DNA of 64,000 nt from Obelidium mucronatum (Eukaryota > Chytridiomycota > Chytridiomycetes > Chytridiales > Chytriomycetaceae), in NCBI GenBank assembly GCA_025765595.1, contig JAIVFH010000086.1, positions 62,001 to 126,000 of the forward strand, in the 5' to 3' direction. A program made the translations under genes and the position numbers. This document shows positions 24,377-33,917 of the stretch, in pieces (positions within the stretch are counted from its first letter, which is position 1; every line of letters begins with the position of its first letter). The notes beneath the pieces were generated by a model. The model was not told where the DNA came from and did not search any database. It saw nothing but the letters and a program-made list of their open reading frames with translations.

Positions 24377-26011
24377 ATGCAAAAAGTGGCAGCGCTTGTT
24401 GCGGACATTACCGCCGCATCGAACAGCAGCGGCAGCAGCGAACCGCATTTGCGGCTTCTGTTCGAGCAGCTGCGCGCCGAAGTCGCCGCGGCCGAGCGCG
24501 TTCTTCTCAGCCGCAAAGACTCTCGAAGCAGCCCAAAGCCAGTCAGCGCCTTCGACCGCGCCGCCTTCGATCCGCTGCCGCGCCAACTGCGGCGCCTCGA
24601 CGCCGCCGCCGACGCCGCGCGGCAGCAGGTCGACTTTGTCGCCGCGGGGCAGCCGAGCGCAAAGCAGAACGGGTTGGAAAAGTTGCGCCGCGCCTTCGAA
24701 GACTGCGAAATCGCTGCGGGGAAAAGAGACGCGCTGGCGGCGAAGATGGCGCTGGCGACGCAGAAAGACTGGCGGCGGTGGAGTCCTGCGGCTGCCGCGC
24801 ACGCTGTTGCGCACATTGACGCGCAGCTGTTCAGGGCCGTGAATCCCGAGAATTTCAAAGCAACGAGTGGCGCGATGCTGGCGTTCGATGCGTATCTGGC
24901 GAATATTGTCGTGGCAAGCGTGCTGATGGACAGCGACCAAGCAACACAAGCGAATACTGTTGAATCCGTCATTGCAACAGCATACATTCTCTTTTATGTC
25001 TACAGAGACCTGAATGGTATGTCTGGACTCATGAACGGTCTCTCTGATCCTCGTCTCATCCGGCTTCCTTCGCTCTGGGCTTCAATTTCTGTAAAGAGCA
25101 GAGAAACGCTTGAAAGTCTCAAAGACATAACTGGTTTCAAGGGACCTGCGTCTTCTCTCTCGCCTCCATCAGAATTTATTGGTCTCGTGTCTGAATTGCT
25201 GCAACACCATTACCGTGGCCCCACTCACACAACCGTGATTCCAACCCCAACCCCATTCCTAAACGAGCTGAAGCATTTAATATCCGAGTATTCCATCGAA
25301 GATACATTCTCACAAAGCGGCACCCCACTCCTCAGCGACATTGGTCAAAAAGCAGTCCAAGAACTCATCAACACGATTCATCTCTGCAAAGGAACTGGAT
25401 CTCCAGATGGAGTCATTGACGTGTATCCAAAAACAATCAACAACGCGTCGCCGTTCCCAAAACGCGACTTTTATGGAAACCCCGATCCTGGACGCGCTGC
25501 GTATCCATGGGATTCCCCACTCGCTGTGTCCGTGTGGGACGACTTGAACAACTTGCCGGATCCAGACTATTTGTGTCGTCACTGGCTGTTGACTAGTGGG
25601 TCTGTGGAAGATCGAGTCTTGTGGAAATTGACTTTTGCGTTAGTGCCGCAAGCTGAAACTGAAGTTGGGTATGTTCCGCCACCATCTATCCCGTCTGATG
25701 TTGATGACGATGAGGGTTCGAAACTTGATGATTGGAGTGAAAGGGAGGAGGACGATGACGACGCAAGAGTCAAGATTGATTCCAAGTTGATTGCATCAGC
25801 GTTGATTGCGGGCGCTGGAAACGCTGCACCAGTCGCAGGCATCACGTCACAAACGAATGAGAGTGGAGATGACGAATTGTTGGCTGCTTTGGAAAACGAG
25901 CAATGGGATGGCAATGAAGAGGATGAAACCACCCACGACGATGATTATGACAACCGCAAGAAGGCATTAGAAGCCTTCTTTCCAAAGTTGCCAAATGGTG
26001 AACCAAAATAA
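24377..26011 (+). CDS. RasGEF (CDC25-homology) domain protein
   Basis: Single-exon gene of 544 residues. The N-terminal 130 residues are alanine/arginine-rich and helical, from unusually GC-rich DNA. The CDC25-homology domain covers about residues 135-250: AAHAVAHIDAQLFRAVNPENF, then FDAYLANIVVASVLMDSDQ, then ILFYVYRDLNGMSGLMNGLSDPRLIRLPSLW, which follow the order of the RasGEF core (ELF.k, fN.ls.WV..eIl, c..L.NfnslmaivsgL). The Ras exchanger N motif and other signalling domains are not evident. The C-terminus is acidic (DDDEGSKLDDWSEREEDDDD). As a guanine-nucleotide exchange factor it would load a Ras-family GTPase at a membrane, upstream of cAMP/PKA or MAPK signalling. Similarity in the domain is moderate, so a catalytically weak variant is possible. 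Confidence 0.75.
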   Translation: MQKVAALVADITAASNSSGSSEPHLRLLFEQLRAEVAAAERVLLSRKDSRSSPKPVSAFDRAAFDPLPRQLRRLDAAADAARQQVDFVAAGQPSAKQNGLEKLRRAFEDCEIAAGKRDALAAKMALATQKDWRRWSPAAAAHAVAHIDAQLFRAVNPENFKATSGAMLAFDAYLANIVVASVLMDSDQATQANTVESVIATAYILFYVYRDLNGMSGLMNGLSDPRLIRLPSLWASISVKSRETLESLKDITGFKGPASSLSPPSEFIGLVSELLQHHYRGPTHTTVIPTPTPFLNELKHLISEYSIEDTFSQSGTPLLSDIGQKAVQELINTIHLCKGTGSPDGVIDVYPKTINNASPFPKRDFYGNPDPGRAAYPWDSPLAVSVWDDLNNLPDPDYLCRHWLLTSGSVEDRVLWKLTFALVPQAETEVGYVPPPSIPSDVDDDEGSKLDDWSEREEDDDDARVKIDSKLIASALIAGAGNAAPVAGITSQTNESGDDELLAALENEQWDGNEEDETTHDDDYDNRKKALEAFFPKLPNGEPK

Positions 26012-26109
26012 ATACTGTATATCTTCCACTGTCTTATCGCTTTTAATATTAAATAGAATCGTTTGTTTCATCATTTTCAAGTGTGAAGAGAAGAAGAGGA
26101 GAAGGAGGG

Positions 26110-26273
26110 CCAGGAGTCTGCTCGAAAGCGAGACTCCCGATAGAAAAATTATAGTCCCACGAACCCCCGAAGGAGTTGTGCACAGACGGGCCCAGCACGT
26201 GTGTGCAATGGCCAAACCCATCCATGGAGAGCTGGCCTTCTTGATCACCAGCATCTCCGACTCAGGTAAGTAT
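26110..26273 (-). ncRNA. U1 spliceosomal small nuclear RNA
   Basis: Read on the minus strand. The 5' end ATACTTACCTG is the invariant U1 sequence that pairs with 5' splice sites. It is followed by a stem-loop I region with GTGATCAAGAAGG (compare GATCACGAAGG in metazoan U1), stem-loop II with the CATTGCAC loop (U1A-binding type), an Sm-site-like AATTTTTC (26143-26150), and a 3' hairpin (GGGAGTCTCG...CGAGCAGACTCC) closing near 26113. Total length about 164 nt equals that of typical U1. A TATA-like box (GGTATAAATAGG in minus orientation, near 26300) lies about 30 nt upstream. It base-pairs with donors such as GTAAGT and GTGAGT seen throughout the window. Confidence 0.9.
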
Positions 26274-26435
26274 GCCTTCCTGCACTGCGGGTCGCTGCCT
26301 ATTTATACCCTTTTCCTCGCGTTGAGCGCGTTGCGCCAATCAGATTCGTGCGCAGTCGAAAATCGTGTAACTTGGCGGGAAAATTATCCGAAGACGCGAA
26401 AAGTATAAAAGGCGAGCCACTGCGCAACAATTGGT
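26274..26435. promoter_or_regulatory. divergent promoter between U1 and U5 snRNA genes
   Basis: About 160 bp separate the two snRNA 5' ends. Each has its own TATA-like element about 30 nt upstream: TATTTATACC near 26300 for U1 (minus strand) and TATAAAAG at 26404 for U5. In the middle lie CCAATCAG and TTGGCGGGAAAA, possible shared upstream elements. Use of RNA polymerase II is presumed from the snRNA class and not shown by the sequence. Confidence 0.65.
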
Positions 26436-26580
26436 ACCTCGTCCTCTCTGGTTTTATCGCAACAACGCTTCAATCTTTCGCCTTTTACTAAAGATTGCCG
26501 TGTGGTAGGGCCACTAAAGAGAGTGTAGCCAATTTTTGAAACCCCTCAACAACTCTCTCCATTTGGAGGTTGAGTTTCTC
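26436..26580 (+). ncRNA. U5 spliceosomal small nuclear RNA
   Basis: Contains the diagnostic U5 loop I, TCTTTCGCCTTTTACTAAAGA (loop CGCCTTTTACT at 26479-26489), which aligns exon ends during splicing. The 5' CTCTCTGGTTTTATCGC arm pairs with AGAGAG near 26517. The Sm site AATTTTTGA sits at 26531-26539. A 3' stem-loop follows (CTCAAC...GTTGAG with inner CTCC/GGAG) to about 26576. A TATA box is about 30 nt upstream of the proposed start. Exact ends are estimates within a few bases. Confidence 0.92.
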
Positions 26581-27102
26581 TCTTATACATAAAATGATGA
26601 AACAGTATACTATACCCGCAGCTGTATGTTGGGAAGAGCTAGGTTGCTCAGAATGGTTATCGGACCGAAATATTTCGATCGTCGTGCTCTTCCGCTGCGC
26701 ATCTCGGCAGGTTCTTGGCTTTCAAATATCATCTGAGTAAAAAGCCGGAATGCGACTCCGCAACGGTGGACGATTTCGATCCCCTCTTACGGACCACAGT
26801 CCGCTTAAACTGTCCGGGAGCAGCCTTAATGGTGTTCATGACAACAGCGAGATATCAGAAATTGTTTTAGCAGTGTGATTGAAAACTGATAATACGGCCA
26901 TCGAATATTTATGGTTTATCTTATTATAAGAACGAACAAAACAATAAGAGAAAATGGAACGGTAAACCAAATCCCAGAATAAAGGCTCTCCCTCGCCGTA
27001 CACGATTAATTAACCACACTTTTTCGTGTTCACTGTTATTGGATTGAGACGTGACAAATTTGTAGACGGGATTCCCATGCGATTCCCATCAAAAAAAACA
27101 GA
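26581..27102. other. gene-free gap with a possible structured RNA
   Basis: No protein-coding signal. Between 26594 and 26740 there is a box C-like ATGATGA, an 8-bp stem GGAAGAGC/GCTCTTCC enclosing a smaller CGAAAT/ATTTCG hairpin, and a box D-like CTGA near 26735. This could be a small nucleolar RNA or chance structure. The rest is spacer and the promoter of the first GPCR gene. Confidence 0.35.
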
Positions 27103-28233
27103 ATGAACGACCAAGAAAGGATATATTCGGCAATATTTACCGCCACCACAGGAGCTGCTTCCCTATTGAACCTAATCATCTTTGCTTCAACTGCGCGCAA
27201 ACTGCAAAACCTTGCGCCAACGTCCCTGATCTTGATCTTTCTCTGCTGCAGCGACGGTCTTACCGCTACCGTTGGATTTATCATCAACTCCATTTCTTTG
27301 AATAGGAATGAAGTAATTGACGGGTATCCAGTCTCCTCCTTGTCAAATGTAACCATTTGCCACGTTCACGGATTCTTTCAAATTTTTGGTGGGAGTTCCA
27401 GCCTCCTCCTTTGTCTCGGACTCACGCTCCTCCGCTATACAATCATCACACACCATTATAACCCGTCCAAGATGGTTGCTCCTCTTTACATTTTAATCGT
27501 CTACATACTCTCAAGTTTTATTGCAAGTCTGCCGTTCCTGACTGGCTCTTACTCTCAAACATACGGACTCCATCCATCCAAAGTCTACTGCTGCACGCAA
27601 TGGAATCAGCGAGACCTTGGATCCAAGATCGTCATTGGAATCAACTTTGCCACGATAATCCCACCCGTGACTGTCATTGGTTACGCGTATTTACGGATTT
27701 ATTTGGAAATGAGTACAAGCGTTACTGCATTTACAGACGCCGTCTGCAGCAACAAGCGCAACTCGATAAGCGGGTACGGTGTTGCAGAGGAGGAGGATTC
27801 GTCGTTTAAGGCTTCGCGTGCTAGTGAAGCTGTTACTGTTGTAAAGAAAAGAGCGGAAGAGGATCAGATGAAGCTGTTGAAGGAAAGCGTTGCGATTGTC
27901 TTTCCGTTTGTTGTTGGGTGGACGCCGTACCTGATATGTGAGAGTCTTTTTTTTTTTTTTTTTTTTTTTTTGAATATTTCTTGCTTGTCATATCACTTAT
28001 TCTTCAATTTTACGCGTTTTTTTTTTTGGAAAGTAATGGTGTACGAGACCTGGACTGGCGAGCTGGTTTCGCCCCTGATGGACTTTCTTGCCATTTATTT
28101 CACGGTTTTGAATGAGGCTGTGAATCCTATTATTTCCGTCATCTTTAATGGCGAGATCCAGTCATGTGTATTATCAGCCTTGTGCTGCTTCTTTGGGAAT
28201 TATTCTAAACAAACGCGTTCTTTTAAATCTTGA
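27103..28233 (+). CDS. class A (rhodopsin-like) seven-transmembrane receptor 1
   Basis: Two exons (27103-27937, 28034-28233) with a phase-1 intron carrying a long T-tract. Seven hydrophobic helices are visible: IFTATTGAASLLNLIIF, LILIFLCCSDGLTATVGFI, the TM3 segment ending LCLGLTLLRY, YILIVYILSSFIASLPFL, IVIGINFATIIPPVTVIGYAY, VAIVFPFVVGWTPYL and MDFLAIYFTVLNEAVNPIISV. LRY stands in the place of the DRY motif, GWTP in the place of CWxP in TM6, and NPII in the place of NPxxY in TM7. Cys in ICHVHG and YCCTQW could form the TM3-ECL2 disulfide. A long third intracellular loop precedes TM6. Plasma-membrane receptor coupling to heterotrimeric G proteins is inferred; the ligand is unknown. Confidence 0.85.
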   Translation: MNDQERIYSAIFTATTGAASLLNLIIFASTARKLQNLAPTSLILIFLCCSDGLTATVGFIINSISLNRNEVIDGYPVSSLSNVTICHVHGFFQIFGGSSSLLLCLGLTLLRYTIITHHYNPSKMVAPLYILIVYILSSFIASLPFLTGSYSQTYGLHPSKVYCCTQWNQRDLGSKIVIGINFATIIPPVTVIGYAYLRIYLEMSTSVTAFTDAVCSNKRNSISGYGVAEEEDSSFKASRASEAVTVVKKRAEEDQMKLLKESVAIVFPFVVGWTPYLICESLFFFFFFFLNISCLSYHLFFNFTRFFFWKVMVYETWTGELVSPLMDFLAIYFTVLNEAVNPIISVIFNGEIQSCVLSALCCFFGNYSKQTRSFKS

Positions 28234-28328
28234 AGGATATATACTCATAAAAGAGGAAATTTGAATGTATGTTGGTGCAAAGAGATTTCTGACAATTTTC
28301 GCAGTTTTCCACCAATCTGTTCGGGACC

Positions 28329-29469
28329 ATGGCTTCGGCACCTGATCCCTTGGACCTGAGCCTACGCGTTATATTCACGTTAACAGCAGGCGTCGCGTCA
28401 ACCTGCAACCTCCTAATCGTCCTCTCCAGCTCACAAAGACTCAAAACCTTATCACCCACCTCCTACCTCAACTACTTTTTATGCTTCTCCGATTCCATTG
28501 TCGCCACTACAGAATTCACCATTGGTCTATTATCAATCCTACAACACTCCAGCAGCACAGCCAGCGAACCCATCATCCCCTGCCAAATCCACGCATTCCT
28601 CCAAGTCTTCCCATGCTCCACATCCCTCCTCCTCTGCCTCGGCCTCACTTACTTCCGCTACGCCGTCATCATCACCGAAACCCACTTGACAACTTCATTC
28701 GCCCGGAGATACACTCTCTCCTGCTTCGCGTTATGCATCTTGATTGCATCGCTCCCGTTCCTTGTTGGTTCTTACACGGAAACGTATACACTACAGCCAA
28801 GTCGGTTATACTGCGCGACTGCCTGGTATTCTAGGGATTTGAAGACGTTGGGCTTGATTGCCGTGAATATCGTGACGGTTTTGAGTCCGTCGGTTTTTAT
28901 TGGGTTTGCTTATACGAGGATTTATATGAAGTTGAGGCGGTCGGTGGTGGAGTTACGGACAAGTGATACGTCTTGTAGTAAAGAAGGGTCTGGGAAAAGG
29001 GAGTTGAGCAGTAGCGGTGGTGGTGTGGGGGCGGCGGGGGCAAGTGAGACAAGATTGAATCTGAAAGAATCGAAACAGAGTTTAGTAGAGGTTTCTGCTG
29101 CTGCCACTGTTGCTGGCGGTGCTGGAAACACGACGCAAACCTCACGCGTAAGTATCACCACGAAACGCGCAGAGAAGGAACAGCGAGTTTTGTTGCACCA
29201 GAGTCTTGTTATTGTGCTGTCTTTTCTGTTGGGATGGTTACCTTACTTGACTTGTGAGTTTTGTATTAAGTTCATTTTCCAAATGGTGTAGTAAATTTCT
29301 ATTATTAGTAATGATCACAGAATTGGTTACAGCAGAGCCTGTATCTCCTGGTTACGATTTCTTGGCTTTTTATTTCACTGTTTTGGTGGAAGCTACGAAT
29401 CCGATTATCGTGCTTTCTTTTAATAAGGAATTACGCGAAAACGCGTTTAAAATGCTTTGGCTCAAATAA
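28329..29469 (+). CDS. class A (rhodopsin-like) seven-transmembrane receptor 2, tandem paralogue
   Basis: Starts 95 bp after receptor 1 and shares its architecture: exons 28329-29253 and 29309-29469, with the phase-1 intron in exactly the same place, before LMITEL (LMVYET in receptor 1). Matching segments include VASTCNLLIVL, LTYFRY, ASLPFLVGSYTETYTLQPSRLYC, GFAYTRIYMKLRRS, LLGWLPYL and ATNPIIVLSFN. The third intracellular loop is long, glycine/serine-rich and divergent, suggesting different coupling or regulation. The C-terminal tail is very short (KMLWLK). Confidence 0.85.
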
Positions 29470-29725
29470 AAAAAATTGATTGTGCTTAGTAATACGGGGG
29501 TTTTTGGTACATTCTCGGTCATGCAATAAATAAATAAAAAAGGGGTGCATCCGTGAATGAAGAATGTATGCATGCCTTGGTATCAATAAGTTTCGCCATT
29601 CTCCGATCTGCCAAGGACAAGGCATTGTTGGTCAAAGAAGGAAGAAGACGTTGAAGAAGAATCTTCAAACAGAATGATGACAGGATATAAAACTTCCCCC
29701 CTAGAAAATTATATTTATTTTCTGC

Positions 29726-32333
29726 TCAAACATGTTTCCGACGCTGTAAATTCGTGCGAACTTTCTTGGCCATCCCACCAACTCCTTCCGCCGCAGTATA
29801 CGTTATATACGGAACATTTGTGCGGACATTCTAAACAAAGTACAGAATTAAATACCAAAAAAGAAAACCATCAAACTTACTTCAAACCCATCCATAAGCA
29901 TCGCAACAGGATACTCAACCCCAGCACCCCTCACAATCAGATTCACACGACTCAAATCCGATTCCGAAAGCGGCGTTACAATGTAAAACGTTTTGGAAAC
30001 CGGGTCGATTCCTCGAACTATGCCAAGACCGATACAGTTTTGGGTTTGCGGTGGGATTTGGAGGTCTGATGGGATAATGTTGAGGTCCTTGTACTGTAAA
30101 GCCAAAAAGGGGTTCGTTTGGCTTTAAAAAAAAAGAGATGATTGGAAGAAAAATAATGACTCACGTCTCCATCTGTCGATGGATCGGCTGAAGTAGCGGT
30201 ATACTTTAGTGAGTCTGCTACAAGACCCACCAGACTCCCATTCAAAGCAACCAGCGTTTGACTTGCAGGAACCTTTTTTTATTTGTTTGAGGGAAGAAAG
30301 TAAGCAACTACCACAATAACGAACCAAAGGAAAAAAAAAAACACTCAAACCTCAACATTCAAAAACCGCACCCGAACATCCCTCCACGCCACCCCAAACG
30401 GAATTTTACTAGCCACAGGCACCCCGAAATTCCACAGTTTCGGCAACACTTGATTCACGTGTTTAATCCAAATCGGTTCCGATGGGTTCGCTTTTAATTG
30501 CGCGAAATACGAAATCATTGTCAAGTTTCTTAAATCGGAGGCATTGAATTTGGATGGTTTCATGGTTGTCGTTTCATCGTATCCAGCGGCGAGGTGGACT
30601 TTGACGATTGGTTGCTGTTGAGTGGTGCTGTTTTCTGGGGAGTTTAGGAGAAGGGAGAGGTCATCGCGAATGTTTTTAGAGGCTGCGAGTGCTGATGATG
30701 GATTTAGGTTGAGTTGGATGAGATGGGTAGGTCGGATTTCCTTGAGGGAATGAATCAGGAGGTCGAATCCCATTCCTGAATAAATGCATAAAAAAGGTGG
30801 GGGAGTTAATAAGGCGACGAAATGAAGGCATCAACAACGCTTTTCTCACCTTTTACCCAACCATCTGTGTTTATCACCAAAGGTATATTTGATGGAACTT
30901 GGGTCTGATAAATATTCCACAATTGAGATATCGAAGCAGAGTAGCAATCAGGATCGTTTTTGGGAGACGTTGCTCCGAGATAACAGCTATGGAACGGAGG
31001 TTTCATGTTTGTGAATGCGGGACCAAGTAGCGGGGAATCAAGAACGTGGAGAGAGACTTGACCAGATACAGTCAGTTCTGGTTGTCCCAGATCGCAATCC
31101 AGAAAAGCCACTTTGGGATATCTTTTGAAAAGAAATGGTATGAAAAAAGATAATAAACATCAAGTTGGTGCATTTAAAAAAAATGAAATAGAAAAAAATG
31201 AAACAATACTTTGACAGGAGCTGGTTGACCATGAACCGAGAGAGGGTCGACTTTCCCAATCCTTTGCTTCCCACGATGCAGACGACCGGTTTTGAAGAAG
31301 ATTGGACAGCTTCTTTCCCGATGGATGACCAAGATTCAGGAATTTCCAGTGTTGGGTGAGGATGATTTGGTTCCATCACTGGGTGGAATCCATCAACATG
31401 GAATGTATCGTCTCGATTTAGCTCGCTTAATGGTACCTAAAGAATATAAAGTTAGTTTGTTGTTGCTTGTTGTTGGCATTCCTTTTTTTGGGTCGCATAA
31501 TCATAATCCCAACGAACCAATTTAAACAGCTCCTTGTAGACTGGAAACTTTTTTTCAAGAACATCGAGGCCAGAAGAATGATGAATTGACAAGAGAGCAA
31601 CAAGAACGGTAGAAGAATCAGATTTCCCTGAGTTTTTCCCCAGTCTCGAATACAGATACTTGATAGAATCCATAATGTGTTCTGCCGAAGAGTCTTGATC
31701 ATCCTCCTCCTCATCCACGCCGCGATCGATCGACGCACACGGCGATCCCGAATGCAGAGCTTCGATGGCCAGAAAGCTGTTTGACTTTGGCGAAAAGACC
31801 GGAAAGAAGCGCAGCGGCGTCCGCGCCGCCCGGGCGAAGCGGCCGTCCGCCGCCAGCGGCGCGCCGCCGACGGCCACGGCGCCCTGCAGCGGACACAGCA
31901 GCACGGCGCCCTGGAAGACGATGCGCGCGCCCGGCCGCAGCGCCGCCAGCGCGAGGCCGTCTTTCGCGGCGACGCTGATGCGGGTTTTGTTTTTGTCTTT
32001 TTCTTGTTCTTTTTCTTGTTCTTTGTCTTTGGCGGCTTCGACTTCGAGGACTTCGGCTTCAACGGCGGCGGTCGATTCAACAACTTCGACACTCTTCAGC
32101 GCAGTCTTGTGCGGCGACCGCTTCGCTTCAGAAGGCGGCGTCTTGCGCTTCTTGAGCATTCGCAGCGCTGCGAATGCATTGTCGCGCTTCATTTGGCTGA
32201 AGCGAGGATTTGTCGAAAAAAAGAAAGAAAGATTTCGTTTTTCAATGTCCTTAACCCTTTTCTCGTCTATTCGTTGCTTGCTGCGCCAAACAGATTGCTG
32301 CTTGGCGTTTTTAGGTTTGGCTCCATTTCCCAT
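29726..32333 (-). CDS. GRC3: Grc3/NOL9-type polynucleotide 5'-kinase
   Basis: Nucleolar kinase of the Clp1/Grc3 family, needed for ITS2 removal in pre-rRNA processing with the Las1 nuclease. ATG 32333-32331 (MGNGAKPKNAKQQ). A K/E-rich linker precedes the N-terminal domain (RPGARIVFQGAVLLCPLQGA, FFPVFSPKSNSFLAIEAL). After an intron, Walker A is VVCIVGSKGLGKSTLSRF, then VAFLDCDLGQPELTVSGQ and LVINTDGWVKGMGFDLL, the Clp1/Grc3 signature. The C-terminal domain runs through LGIVRGIDPVSKTFYIVTP to VPYITYTAAEGVGG and ends RKHV at 29726. I count about six introns. The DNA at 31700-31960 is unusually GC-rich and Ala/Arg-rich. Confidence 0.9.
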
Positions 32334-32536
32334 TTTCTTATTTTCTTCTTGAGTTTGACTGTGAGGACCAAACTCGGCGCAAAAGCCTAAAAAGGTACGA
32401 GGACGAAACCTCACCTGAGTTTGGTTCCAAAAGAGATTTCCTACGAGTCTTGAAGTGTGAAGTTTGCAACGGAAGTCTTTTAGATTTAACACTGACTGTA
32501 TTTCAACTAAAGAACAAGAATTCCAGGCCATTTCGC

Positions 32537-32960
32537 TGTTGGGTTAAGCAGCTTCTTCCTCCTGGTGGACTCCAGGCCCTGCGCTGTTGCGCGCGCTGTT
32601 GGGTTAAACAGCTACTCCTCCTGGTGGATTCCAGGCCCTTCGTTGTTGGGTTAAACAGCTTCTTCCTCCTGGTGGATTCCAGGCCCTGTGCTGTTGCGCG
32701 CGCTGTTGGGTTAAACAGCTACTCCTCCTGGTGGATTCCAGGCCCTTCGTTGTTGGGTTAAACAACTTCTTCCTCCTGGTGGATTCCAGGCCCTGCGCTG
32801 TTGCGCGCGCTGTTGGGTTAAACAGCTACTCCTCCTGGTGGATTCCAGGCCCTTCGTTGTTGGGTTAAACAGCTTCTTCCTCCTGGTGGATTCCAGGCCC
32901 TGCACTTTTGTGCGCTGTTGGGTTAAACGGCTACTCCTCCTGGTGGATTCCAGGCCTTTG
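32537..32960 (+). repeat. minisatellite: eight copies of a ~45-60 bp unit arranged as four dimers
   Basis: The core GTTGGGTTAAACAGCT-nCT-nCTCCTGGTGGATTCCAGGCCCT occurs eight times; the two monomer types alternate (TTCTTCC versus ACTCCTCC variant), and every second spacer carries CTGTTGCGCGCGC. Higher-order period is about 107 bp. Copies 2-7 are nearly identical, whereas the outermost ones differ slightly, as expected from recent unequal exchange. It sits at the 5' side of GRC3. Confidence 0.9.
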
Positions 32961-33917
32961 TTGTTATGGGAGGGTGATCTCATTCTTAAGCGTTTGCGCT
33001 GACTGTTATCTATCCGATAAGTGGGTTTTCGTATTTGTTTTGGTTACAATGTCTACTCATCTCCATAGGGTCGAAACTTCCAAGTTTACAAGAGCCGTGT
33101 TCAAATTAGGAAGAATAACTAAATAAATATAAGCGCGTTACTCAATCGCATGCTCAAATTATGGATAATTGAAACGCGTAAATTATGCAGTAGAAGAATG
33201 TTGATTCAGATTTTTTATAGAAGAGATAGAAAATGCAGGAGGGGGTAGTACTACAATAAAAAAGGAACGAGTCTGCACCTTTCGACACCAGGTCTAGAGG
33301 GCAGGAAGGCAATAGAGTTTTACTGTGCACCTTTTAAGACTATTTCAGGCCGGCAGGCAGGACAAGGGTGAACTTATTCTGGGATGAAACATTGGTCGGC
33401 AGGACATGGGTGAACATATTCCTGGGAGAATCAGCCGATATGTTAGTGCACATTTGAAAATTGTACTTTACAAACAAACCTGAGACTATGACAGATTAAA
33501 TCAAATAAGCTGGAAGTAGGAGTAGATGTAAAACAAATTAACTATATTCTCGTAATTTAACAGCGCAATAGAATTTGTACCTATAATTATAGCTAAGGAG
33601 ACCCTGGTTCGAATCCCACGAGGGAGCACCTTTTTGTAGAAGGCTCACAGGCAGGCAGGCAATATTATAGATGAGGGTGAACCGCTTTCAGTATAGCAGG
33701 CGGGGCCGACCGGATTCACAATAATATAATGTGCACACTCAAAGTTATTTAATGCCAGGCAGGTCGGAAATTTACCTTTTAACTTCCACCTATTCTTCTG
33801 GTTTTCGATTAGGGTCAAAGGCGCCTGTACAATTTCAGGTGCACCCAACAAATTTGTCAGGGCAGGCAGGCGGGAAAAACAGGGAACCTTTTTGTGCTGT
33901 GCTACCCCCTCCTGAAA
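32961..33917. other. intergenic region with scattered GGCAGGCAGG-type motifs and a tRNA-like 3' half
   Basis: No gene is supported. GGCAGG/GGCAGGCAGG motifs recur near 33302, 33353, 33394, 33652, 33753 and 33862, several followed by GGGTGAAC or GGGAAC, as in decayed dispersed repeats. At 33600-33630 GGTTCGAATCCC, ending in GGGAGCACCTTTTT, resembles a B-box and the 3' half of a tRNA, but no matching 5' half exists. Confidence 0.4.

Noticed and set aside
24205..24987. Minus-strand frames of 225-260 codons opposite the RasGEF gene
   Set aside because: Products of the GC-rich, Ala/Arg-coding 5' region; the + strand frame carries the recognisable domain.
32537..32960. CRISPR-like spaced repeats
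   Set aside because: The genome is eukaryotic, the intervening sequences are themselves repeated, and the unit behaves as an ordinary minisatellite.
33600..33635. tRNA gene suggested by GGTTCGAATCCC and a following T-run
   Set aside because: No complementary 5' acceptor strand, D-arm or anticodon arm within 100 bp upstream, and the T-stem pairs poorly. At best a tRNA-derived repeat remnant.
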